From assembly GCA_947462765.1 (NCBI GenBank), contig CANHQK010000012.1, positions 1-48,764 of the forward strand: 48,764 nt of DNA. Reading direction: 5' to 3'. Every line of letters starts with the position of its first letter. Positions within the stretch are counted from its first letter, which is position 1. Origin of the DNA: Bdellovibrionales bacterium (lineage in GTDB: Bacteria; Bdellovibrionota; UBA1018; CAIMNF01). Under the pieces are notes generated by a model that was not told the DNA's origin, searched no databases, and saw only the letters and a program-made list of their open reading frames with translations. Positions 42,410 through 48,764 of this stretch are shown in pieces. A program made the position numbers and the translations under genes.

Positions 42410-43172
42410 ATTTGAAGGTCTGATTCAGAATCAGTCGGTTGCCGAGATCGAACATGAATACTTGGATCTCGGCGAGTTGGCGGGGTGATTCGTAAGGACC
42501 GAAGCGAGCCTTGAGGACCCGAAATTTCGCCACTGAGTAATATTCGCCACGGGCGACGTCGAAAAGCGCGGCTCCGCTGGAAGTGTTGAGGACGCCTTCG
42601 GGGTGGGCGAACAGACGATCGTTCGCTCTGCCCAGGGCGACGAGGCGCCCCTGTTGACTGCCCTTGCCCGGATCCCTGTAGACCACATTGACCGAGAAAT
42701 TAGCGTATTTTCCCTGCCATTCGATCCGTGGATCATCCAGGCGGATGGGCGGGGTGACTCCTGTCGGGGGTGCGGCGATGTTTTCTGCCAGACCGTTCCA
42801 GATGCCATCCTTTGTCGCAAGGGCCTCGCCCGGACCCGGAGTGGGAGCTTCTTCGCTTGCTTTCGGGTCGCTACCCTGGGGGGCGGGCGTCACTGAGCCG
42901 CCGGCCAGTGGTGCGCCTTTCTTCTCAAGAGCGATTTTCAGTTCTTGGACTTCGTTCTCGAGTTCCGCAACCAATTCAGGTCGAGCCAGGCGCTCGGAAA
43001 AATACATCCGGAGAGCGAATACCGAGGATACGATCGAAATTGCGAGGAGGAGCCATGCGGACCAGGATGCGCGATGGATCCAGCGGACGGGTACTTTGAA
43101 GGTGCGCGGGTTCAGGTTCTCCTCGTGGACCTGAACCGTCAGAACCTTGTCGTTTTTGCCGGTGTTTCCCAT
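42399..43172 (-). CDS. Single-pass membrane protein with coiled coil, co-encoded with bactofilin
   Basis: 257 residues from the ATG at 43172. A GTG at 43190 is in frame but lies inside the predicted -10/TSS region. Cytoplasmic N-terminus (1-34), transmembrane helix about 37-57, a short coiled coil (65-84, LVAELENEVQELKIALEKK), a Pro/Gly/Ala-rich spacer (85-130) and a C-terminal beta-rich domain (about 140-257). The last ends LAEIQVFMFDLGNRLILNQTFKY. I know no family for it. Topology suggests a periplasmic sensory or wall-binding domain tethered to a cytoplasmic tail that could meet the bactofilin. A role as bactofilin membrane anchor is inference. Confidence 0.75.
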   Translation of the reverse strand: MGNTGKNDKVLTVQVHEENLNPRTFKVPVRWIHRASWSAWLLLAISIVSSVFALRMYFSERLARPELVAELENEVQELKIALEKKGAPLAGGSVTPAPQGSDPKASEEAPTPGPGEALATKDGIWNGLAENIAAPPTGVTPPIRLDDPRIEWQGKYANFSVNVVYRDPGKGSQQGRLVALGRANDRLFAHPEGVLNTSSGAALFDVARGEYYSVAKFRVLKARFGPYESPRQLAEIQVFMFDLGNRLILNQTFKYGK

Positions 43173-43180
43173 TTTGAATG

Positions 43181-43210
43181 AAGATAGCACTTTGAGACGG
43201 GTGGGGTCAA
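43181..43210 (-). promoter_or_regulatory. Sigma70-like promoter of the membrane protein-bactofilin operon
   Basis: On the minus strand: TTGACC (43210-43205), 18-nt spacer, TATCTT (43186-43181). The -10 ends 8 nt before the ATG at 43172, and no Shine-Dalgarno is present, so a leaderless transcript is predicted. The FrzS/AglZ-like gene starts divergently about 80 bp away. Confidence 0.55.
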
Positions 43211-43252
43211 ACCGCTTAAAGGTTTTGAGCGGGAAATCCGATCCGATGATTG

Positions 43253-44611
43253 ATGAAGATCCTTTTCGTCGATTCCAGTGCAGACCTCCCGATCCAGTAC
43301 CTGGAGCCCCTCCGTAATCGGGGGTGGGGTGTGATCCGTGCCCGTAGTCTCGAAGATGCGGACCGCATGGTGCGTTTGCACGGGGATCAGCTCGATGGCC
43401 TGGTGGTCGGAGAAAAGTTTGTCTCGTTCGCTGAAAAACATGAGCCTCGTTTTCTCGTCCTCACCCGGGAGTGGGGCGAATCCGAAATCCAGGCGCACCG
43501 GAGCTCGGCGAATCCGGCTGTTGCATACTTGTCCTATGGTGTGGCAGTTGAAAAAGTGATCGAAGCTTTCAATTCTGCTGCGGCGCCGGTGGCCCTTGCC
43601 GCAACCGGAACCGACGGACCCCAGATTGCCGAGCTTTCGCTCGAAGAGTTTTCCGTAATCTCGAGTCAGAAGGAACCTACGAAGAATTTCACGCGGACCC
43701 TCACGCTCAATGCTCCGAGATTTCTGCTCGGAGGGGTCGATACGCTCGTTCCGGAGCCGGCACCAGAAGAAGTTCCACAAGTGGCTTCGCAAGGTGTCTC
43801 CGGTTTCGATGTCGAGAGTACCACCATCCTCGACCGGACTCAGATCGCCGACGCGCTTGGCTTGACGGATGAGGCGGTTAACACGGATGGCGGTTTCAAT
43901 CTCGAGGCTGAGCTGGGCGCCGCAGTGGAAGAGTCTCTGGGGGTTTCCGGAGTCGCGGGGGGTGGAGCGCCCTATGCAGCACGTTTTCAGCACATTCCGG
44001 TCAGTGGTGGCTCTGATCTCGATACACTAAAAAATTACCTCGCACTCCGCGAGCAAGACGTCGCAGTCCTCTCGGGCCAGTTCCGTTCTTCCCAAGAGCG
44101 GGTCAAGCAACTCGAGGGGCAACTCAAGATGGAGCGCGCCCGGGGTTCCGAGCTCCAACAGCTGCTGCTGAAGAGCGAGCAAAAAATCAAAGGATACGAC
44201 CAGGAGAAACAGATCGAGCTCGAGGTCATGGAAAAGCAGATGGAGGACTTGAGCTCGCAACTGAAGGATCGAACCGAGAAGGTCCGGACTTTCGAAGCCA
44301 AGCTGAAGCTCACTCATGAAGAGATCTCCCGGGTGAAAGAACGGGTCAAAGTCGACATCCGTAAAATCCGGGTCCGTGAAAAGGAGCTGGAGAGCCAGCT
44401 CGAAATCCTGAAAAAGGACTCCTCGGCGCTGATCCAGGCAAGGGACGAGAAAATCCTCGAACTCAAGCGCAAAGTGGACCTCCTTGAGTTCAACATGGAG
44501 CTCGTTCAGGAGCAGTTCCAGAAAGAGCGCCAGACCGCGGACGACCTCAAGATGCGACTCCGGGATGCGGCCGAGGCGATGAAGCACGCTAACGGACTCC
44601 TCGAGCAATGA
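43253..44611 (+). CDS. Pseudo-receiver/coiled-coil protein, FrzS/AglZ-like architecture
   Basis: 452 residues. The N-terminal ~105 residues have receiver-like order (KILFVDSSADLP, then LDGLVVGEKF, FLVLTREW, AVAYLSYG, and a last helix VEKVIEAFNS). The acidic pair is D7-S8, the phospho-Asp position reads Gly/Glu, and the terminal Lys is missing, so it should not be phosphorylated. A disordered, acidic Pro/Val/Gly-rich linker (about 110-250) follows, then about 195 residues of continuous coiled coil (255-452). The same architecture defines FrzS and AglZ, polar motility proteins of M. xanthus; FrzS acts with type IV pili. It lies beside the bactofilin operon. Homology to FrzS/AglZ is inferred from domain order only. 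Confidence 0.8.
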   Translation: MKILFVDSSADLPIQYLEPLRNRGWGVIRARSLEDADRMVRLHGDQLDGLVVGEKFVSFAEKHEPRFLVLTREWGESEIQAHRSSANPAVAYLSYGVAVEKVIEAFNSAAAPVALAATGTDGPQIAELSLEEFSVISSQKEPTKNFTRTLTLNAPRFLLGGVDTLVPEPAPEEVPQVASQGVSGFDVESTTILDRTQIADALGLTDEAVNTDGGFNLEAELGAAVEESLGVSGVAGGGAPYAARFQHIPVSGGSDLDTLKNYLALREQDVAVLSGQFRSSQERVKQLEGQLKMERARGSELQQLLLKSEQKIKGYDQEKQIELEVMEKQMEDLSSQLKDRTEKVRTFEAKLKLTHEEISRVKERVKVDIRKIRVREKELESQLEILKKDSSALIQARDEKILELKRKVDLLEFNMELVQEQFQKERQTADDLKMRLRDAAEAMKHANGLLEQ

Positions 44612-44653
44612 TTCCCGAGCATAATTCGCTCACGTGACGCAATGCGCATGGTC

Positions 44654-44659
44654 TAGAAT
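44654..44659 (+). promoter_or_regulatory. -10 box upstream of kdsB
   Basis: TAGAAT ends 8 nt before the kdsB ATG (44668). No good -35 is seen at the normal distance and there is no Shine-Dalgarno. The position fits the leaderless pattern seen elsewhere in the window. Confidence 0.4.
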
Positions 44660-44667
44660 GGTGTTCC

Positions 44668-45414
44668 ATGAACGTCGTGGCCGTCATTCCCGCCCGTTAT
44701 GGATCAACGCGTCTCCCCGCGAAGCCCTTGGCCGATATTCTCGGCAAACCCATGGTTCAATGGGTGGTGGAGGGTACCCGTCAGTCCCGTCTCTGTTCTC
44801 GGGTCGTGGTCGCGACCGATGATGAACGCATTGAGGCGGCAGTTCGTGCCTTCGGTGGCGAGGTGGTGATGACCTCGCCTGACATCCAAAGCGGAACGGA
44901 CCGGATGGCAGCGGTCGCCCGGATGGTTCCCGGTGATGTGTTTGTGAACGTCCAGGGGGATGAGCCCCTCATCGAGGGTGCTGCGATCGATCTCGCGGTC
45001 GCGCCTGTGTTGGAAGGTCGATATGATCTGACCTCGCTCAGAGTTCCTCTCCGGTCACGTGAGGATCTGGAAAGTCCGAATGTGGTGAAAGTCATCGTCG
45101 ATGATCACGATCGGGCGTTGTATTTTTCCCGTTACCCCATTCCCTATTCGAGACTCCTTCCTGCATCAGCCGAGCCACCCTACCTTTGCTCTCAGCACGT
45201 AGGGGTCTACGTTTATCGCAAAGAAACGCTTCTCCGGGTGAGCGCTCTACCTCCTACCTCGCTCGAGCGGGCGGAGAGTCTCGAGCAGCTCCGGGCAATG
45301 AAGGCCGGGATCGCAATCGGAGTTTTTGAAACCTCGTTCCAGTCGGTCGGTGTGGATGCGCCCGAAGATCTGGAAAAAGTGAGAAACATCCTTTCAGGGA
45401 GACATCATGGCTAA
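44668..45414 (+). CDS. kdsB: 3-deoxy-manno-octulosonate cytidylyltransferase (CMP-Kdo synthetase)
   Basis: Activates Kdo with CTP to CMP-Kdo for the LPS inner core. The 248 residues show [19 protein letters not shown] at the N-terminus (CTP-binding loop), [20 protein letters not shown] and the [18 protein letters not shown] region of KdsB. It heads a Kdo operon and overlaps pyrG by 8 nt. The downstream gene makes its co-substrate CTP. Confidence 0.96.
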   Translation: MNVVAVIPARYGSTRLPAKPLADILGKPMVQWVVEGTRQSRLCSRVVVATDDERIEAAVRAFGGEVVMTSPDIQSGTDRMAAVARMVPGDVFVNVQGDEPLIEGAAIDLAVAPVLEGRYDLTSLRVPLRSREDLESPNVVKVIVDDHDRALYFSRYPIPYSRLLPASAEPPYLCSQHVGVYVYRKETLLRVSALPPTSLERAESLEQLRAMKAGIAIGVFETSFQSVGVDAPEDLEKVRNILSGRHHG

Positions 45415-47065
45415 GCAGAAGAAGTACATTTTCGTGACCGGGGGGGTGCTTTCGAGCATCGGAAAAGGGATCTCCGCAGCTTCTCTCGGGATGCTCCTCG
45501 AACAACGGGGAATCAAGGTCACCATGGTCAAGATGGATCCTTACCTCAATGTCGATCCCGGAACCATGAGTCCGTTCCAGCATGGAGAGGTCTTTGTTCT
45601 TGATGATGGAACCGAGACCGATCTCGATCTTGGTCACTATCAACGCTATGTTCAGAGTGCGACCTTCACCCGCAAGAACAGTTTCACCGCCGGGCGCGTG
45701 TATGAGGCGGTGATCCGTCGCGAGCGCGAAGGCGGATATCTCGGCAAGACCGTGCAAGTGATTCCGCATGTGACCGATCAGATCAAAGCCAACATCCGTG
45801 CCGCCATGGAAGACGCCGATCTCGGGATCATCGAGGTGGGAGGAACGGTCGGAGATATCGAAGGCCTGCCTTTTCTCGAGGCGATCCGCCAGATCAAGCA
45901 TGAGGAGGGGGCGCAGAACGTGCTGTTCGCTCACCTCACTCTTGTTCCGTACATTGCGGCGGCCAAGGAACTGAAGACCAAGCCCACTCAGCACAGTGTG
46001 AAGGAGTTGCGCGAGATCGGTATCCAGCCCGATATATTGATTTGCCGTACGGATCGCGCACTCGAACGGGACATCAAGGATAAGATCGGCTTGTTTTGCA
46101 ATGTGCCCGGAGATTCCGTATTCAGCGCCCGGGATGCCGAGAGCATTTACGATGTGCCGCTCTTGCTGGCGGAAGAAGGGCTCGACGACAAGGTGCTCGA
46201 GAAACTCGGCATCTGGACCGGTCGCCCCGATCTCTCGAAGTGGAAAGCAATGGTCGAGGCGATTCACAAGCCCAAGCACGAGGTCCGGATCGGGATCGTG
46301 GGCAAGTACACCGATTGGGCCGATACCTACAAGTCGATTTCTGAGTCCCTCGTTCACGGCGGGGTGGCCAATCAGGCCAAAGTCCTGCCCGTTTACATCG
46401 ACAGTGAGAAGCTCGAGAACGGTGACCTTTCCGAACTCGCCACGGTGAGCGGGATTCTGGTTCCCGGTGGCTTCGGCGAGAGAGGCATCGAGGGCAAGAT
46501 CAAGGCGATCGAATACGCACGGACCCAGGAGATCCCGTTCTTCGGGATCTGTCTCGGCATGCAGCTCGCCACCATCGAATTCGCGCGTCATGTTTGCGGT
46601 CTCGAGCACGCCAATTCGGCTGAGTTCAAGCCGGGCAGCGATCAAAACGTGATCGACCTCATGGATTCGCAAAAGGCTGTCACCGATCTCGGCGGAACCA
46701 TGCGCCTCGGAGCTTATCCTTGTGATGTTCTCCAGAAGCACAACGGGAAGGCCACTCATGCGTATGCCGCCTATCAGAATACGCGGATCTCCGAGCGTCA
46801 TCGTCACCGCTTCGAGGTCTCGAATGCATTCCGCTCCCGGTTGGAAGAGAACGGACTCCTGGTGAGTGGCCGTTATCGTCACAGCACCGGTGAGGAACTG
46901 GTCGAGATGGTCGAGCTCCCCGAGCACCCTTGGTTCCTCGGTTGTCAGTTCCATCCCGAGTTGCTCTCCCGCCCCCTGTCTCCCCATCCTCTTTTTGTCC
47001 AGTTCATCAAGGCCTCTTTGCAGGCCGCTAAGGGAACTCAAGCCCGTTTGAAAGGGATCAAGTAA
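45407..47065 (+). CDS. pyrG: CTP synthase
   Basis: Converts UTP to CTP using glutamine and ATP. The 552 residues comprise an N-terminal synthetase domain (1-270) with [20 protein letters not shown] and [35 protein letters not shown]. The C-terminal class I glutamine amidotransferase domain has nucleophile C382 in [11 protein letters not shown] and the His/Glu pair in CQFHPE. It is placed between kdsB and kdsA, so CTP supply is co-expressed with its use in CMP-Kdo synthesis. kdsA starts immediately after the stop. Confidence 0.98.
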   Translation: MAKQKKYIFVTGGVLSSIGKGISAASLGMLLEQRGIKVTMVKMDPYLNVDPGTMSPFQHGEVFVLDDGTETDLDLGHYQRYVQSATFTRKNSFTAGRVYEAVIRREREGGYLGKTVQVIPHVTDQIKANIRAAMEDADLGIIEVGGTVGDIEGLPFLEAIRQIKHEEGAQNVLFAHLTLVPYIAAAKELKTKPTQHSVKELREIGIQPDILICRTDRALERDIKDKIGLFCNVPGDSVFSARDAESIYDVPLLLAEEGLDDKVLEKLGIWTGRPDLSKWKAMVEAIHKPKHEVRIGIVGKYTDWADTYKSISESLVHGGVANQAKVLPVYIDSEKLENGDLSELATVSGILVPGGFGERGIEGKIKAIEYARTQEIPFFGICLGMQLATIEFARHVCGLEHANSAEFKPGSDQNVIDLMDSQKAVTDLGGTMRLGAYPCDVLQKHNGKATHAYAAYQNTRISERHRHRFEVSNAFRSRLEENGLLVSGRYRHSTGEELVEMVELPEHPWFLGCQFHPELLSRPLSPHPLFVQFIKASLQAAKGTQARLKGIK

Positions 47066-47926
47066 ATGTTGCACACATCCGTTCCACCGATGACTCTGAT
47101 TGCCGGCCCCTGTGTGATCGAAGACGAAGGCCTAGTCATGGAGATCGCCACCGAGTTGAAGCGCCAGCTGCACGGGATGCCGGTGCAGCTCTTCTTCAAG
47201 GCCTCCTTCGATAAGGCGAACCGCTCTTCCATTGACGGATTTCGTGGTCCGGGAATGGTGGAGGGTCTCAAGATCCTCGGCAAGGTGAAAGAAAAGACAG
47301 GATTGCCGCTGGTGACGGACATCCACACCCCCGATCAGGCCGAAGAGGTGGCCAAAGTAGTCGATTTTTTGCAGATCCCGGCCTTTCTCTGCCGGCAGAC
47401 CGATCTGATTGTCTCGGTGACCGAGGCGGCCATCAAGTGGAACCGCAAGCTCAACGTCAAGAAGGGGCAGTTCCTGGCTCCCTGGGATACCAAAAACATT
47501 GTCGAGAAAGTCCGCGCAGTGGAATCGAAACACGGCTCCAAGAAAGTGGATCTCCACCTCACTGAACGGGGATCCAGTTTCGGTTACAACTCGCTGGTGG
47601 TGGACATGTCGTCTTTCCAGACGATGAGCAAGTTCGGAGTCCCGACCATTTACGACGCCACCCATTCGATTCAGAGTCCCGGCGGCGGCCCCGGCGGTAA
47701 ATCGACTGGCGGTAAGCGGGAGATCCTCGAAGTCCTTGCCCGCGCTGCTTTCGCAGCGGGTGCGGACGGTCTGTTCATGGAGTGCCACCCGCGCCCCGAG
47801 CTGGCCAAGAGCGATGGCCCGAATGCTTTCTACCTCGAGCATGTCGGAGAGTTCATCCGGCAGATCCTCGAATTCCGGAAGCTCGCCAAAACCTTTCCGA
47901 AACTCCTGCCCGAGACCCGCACATGA
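47066..47926 (+). CDS. kdsA: Kdo-8-phosphate synthase
   Basis: Condenses phosphoenolpyruvate with arabinose-5-phosphate to Kdo-8-P. The 286 residues show IAGPCVIEDEG, FKASFDKANRSS, GFRGPGMVEGL, VTDIHTPDQA, RQTDLI, TERGSSFGYNSLVVDM and DATHSIQSPGG, all KdsA hallmarks. The Asn of the KANR motif is present. A Cys at the residue aligned with the metal-binding site (GPCVIE) suggests a metal-dependent form, but GPC occurs in both classes, so this needs alignment. It overlaps kdsC by ATGA. Confidence 0.97.
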   Translation: MLHTSVPPMTLIAGPCVIEDEGLVMEIATELKRQLHGMPVQLFFKASFDKANRSSIDGFRGPGMVEGLKILGKVKEKTGLPLVTDIHTPDQAEEVAKVVDFLQIPAFLCRQTDLIVSVTEAAIKWNRKLNVKKGQFLAPWDTKNIVEKVRAVESKHGSKKVDLHLTERGSSFGYNSLVVDMSSFQTMSKFGVPTIYDATHSIQSPGGGPGGKSTGGKREILEVLARAAFAAGADGLFMECHPRPELAKSDGPNAFYLEHVGEFIRQILEFRKLAKTFPKLLPETRT

Positions 47927-48450
47927 AGCTTCTTTCGATCGATGAACAGGAGTTCCAGAAACGGCTGGCCGGGATCCGTCTTTTACTTCTGGATGTGGAC
48001 GGGGTTCTCACCGACGGGACCATTTTCCATGTTCCAGGACAAGGGTGGACCCGGAGCTACAACATTTACGACGGTTACGGTATCATGCTGCTCCAGAAAT
48101 CGGGCATCCCGGTGGGGATCATCAGCGGAGGGGCTTCCGATGAATTGAAGGAACGGATCCGTTACCTGGGAATCCGGTATGCGGTCCTGGGGAGCGAGGA
48201 CAAGCTCGCCTCGCTCAAGCAATTATCGGTGGAGACTGGGGTTCCCCCTGAATCCATCAGTTTTATGGGAGACGAGCTGTTTGATATGCCCGCATTGAAA
48301 GAGGCCGGACTCGCCATCACCGTTCCGGATGCGATGCCCGAAGTTTTCGGGGTTGCTCATGCGGTCACTGCCCGAGCGGGCGGTAAGGGTGCCGTCCGTG
48401 AAGTGATCGATCTCATTCTGAAAGCCCAATCGGGGGCGGTCAAGGAGTGA
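47923..48450 (+). CDS. kdsC: Kdo-8-phosphate phosphatase
   Basis: HAD-family enzyme that releases phosphate from Kdo-8-P. The start ATG at 47923 overlaps the kdsA stop; upstream in-frame codons are kdsA read out of frame. The 175 residues are the usual KdsC size without a cap domain. The catalytic loop LLLDVDGVLTDG (20-31) contains the nucleophile and acid Asp, with IISGGAS as motif II and FMGDELFDMPAL as motifs III/IV. The gene order kdsA-kdsC completes the route to Kdo before KdsB. Confidence 0.96.
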   Translation: MKLLSIDEQEFQKRLAGIRLLLLDVDGVLTDGTIFHVPGQGWTRSYNIYDGYGIMLLQKSGIPVGIISGGASDELKERIRYLGIRYAVLGSEDKLASLKQLSVETGVPPESISFMGDELFDMPALKEAGLAITVPDAMPEVFGVAHAVTARAGGKGAVREVIDLILKAQSGAVKE

Positions 48451-48764
48451 GCGGGTTTCGTATCGCGGTGGTGTTGTTGCTGACCTCCTGCGGTCCGGGT
48501 GCCGGCTGCATCCCGCGATTTGCGGACCTGAAAACCCAATACCCTCATGTCATCTATCATGGGGTCCGTGAACCCAGCGAGGTCGTCCTGAAGCGTTACC
48601 CTCCGGAGCACTGGGCATCTCTCGGACAAATCGCTAGAAAAGCTCAGGGTGCGATCTTGGTCTCCGAGGATTGGGCATTTTTCCAGCATCAAGGATTCGA
48701 TGAGAAGCAGATCCGGGAGACATTGAAGGATAGCCTGGAGGAGGGACGTTTCACCCGGGGTGCC
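48447..48764 (+). CDS. GT51 peptidoglycan glycosyltransferase, probable lipoprotein (3' end cut by window)
   Basis: Partial gene running off the right edge, 106 codons visible. The GTG at 48447 overlaps the kdsC stop (GTGA). Residues 1-15 form a short signal with lipobox LTSC, so the product is probably a lipoprotein with Cys at position 15. Residues 43-106 match the start of the GT51 domain: a proline/arginine lead-in (RYPPEHWASLGQIARKAQGA), then VSEDWAFFQHQGFD with the catalytic Glu, and EEGRFTRGA where family members continue into STITQQ. It resembles monofunctional MtgA, but those have a transmembrane anchor instead of a lipid one. Completeness and any downstream domain cannot be seen. 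Confidence 0.82.
   Translation, partial: MSGFRIAVVLLLTSCGPGAGCIPRFADLKTQYPHVIYHGVREPSEVVLKRYPPEHWASLGQIARKAQGAILVSEDWAFFQHQGFDEKQIRETLKDSLEEGRFTRGA

Noticed and set aside
43139-43993. 284-codon minus-strand frame opposite the FrzS/AglZ-like gene
   Set aside because: Covers two real genes and the divergent promoter region; composition is that of a shadow frame.
45254-47074. 606-codon open frame on the minus strand across kdsB/pyrG
   Set aside because: Lies antisense to unmistakable PyrG. Its protein has no motif, and the open frame comes from the GC-rich codon bias of the real gene.
47782-47922. N-terminal extension of KdsC
   Set aside because: It is kdsA sequence read in another frame. KdsC family length and the ATGA overlap support the ATG at 47923.
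1-48764. CRISPR array, IS elements, prophage or tandem repeats
   Set aside because: No direct repeat series, transposase or integrase-like reading frame was seen on either strand.

Overview
The window is about 49 kb of dense, moderately GC-rich Gram-negative chromosome with almost no intergenic DNA. Clues to lineage: a type IV pilus (T4P) cluster in the order pilB-pilT-pilC-(sigma54 AAA+)-pilA-pilG/H/I-like-pilD-...-pilM-N-O-P-Q, with an ABC exporter embedded as in Myxococcus xanthus; a FrzS/AglZ-type pseudo-receiver/coiled-coil protein; a bactofilin; NtrC-type regulators; and Kdo (LPS) genes. I infer a deltaproteobacterial-grade organism, most likely Bdellovibrionota/Oligoflexia or a relative of the Myxococcota. 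No phylogeny could be run. No plasmid, phage, IS element, CRISPR array or defence island is visible.

Layout. 1-1238: tRNA-Leu(UAG) on the minus strand, then ribF. 1282-6284: pilB, pilT, pilC and a sigma54-type AAA+ protein lacking both receiver and HTH. 6350-7027 (minus): major pilin pilA, closed by a strong terminator. 7315-10786: a pilG-position protein, ABC ATPase and permease (pilH/pilI-like), prepilin peptidase pilD and a single-pass pseudopilin-like protein. 10833-26108: one tightly overlapping run: pilMNOPQ, TPR protein, efp, accB, accC, a second TPR protein, tamB and an Omp85/BamA-type gene with six POTRA repeats. 26154-28953: rplM-rpsI with a terminator, a parvulin-type periplasmic PPIase and an unknown membrane protein. 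28944-36357 (minus): PBP1B, a solitary peptide-binding protein, a CHASE2 histidine kinase and its NtrC-type response regulator. 36423-37862: outer-membrane beta-barrel protein. 37869-39634 (minus): NAD-dependent epimerase-like protein and an SDR. 39650-42070: MBL-fold hydrolase, alanine dehydrogenase ald and a FliL-domain protein. 42071-43172 (minus): bactofilin and a membrane coiled-coil protein, divergent from the FrzS/AglZ-like gene (43253-44611). 44668 to the end: kdsB-pyrG-kdsA-kdsC and the start of a GT51 transglycosylase lipoprotein.

The genes share a cell-envelope theme: pilus assembly and probably its polar control, outer-membrane protein insertion (BamA/TamB, parvulin), fatty-acid initiation (accBC), Kdo synthesis with its own CTP supply (pyrG), and peptidoglycan synthesis (PBP1B, GT51) beside a two-component system. 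Two expression habits stand out. Within operons, genes are joined by 4-base NTGA overlaps. At several operon heads, a sigma70-like -10 box lies only 6-9 nt before the start codon, suggesting leaderless mRNAs.
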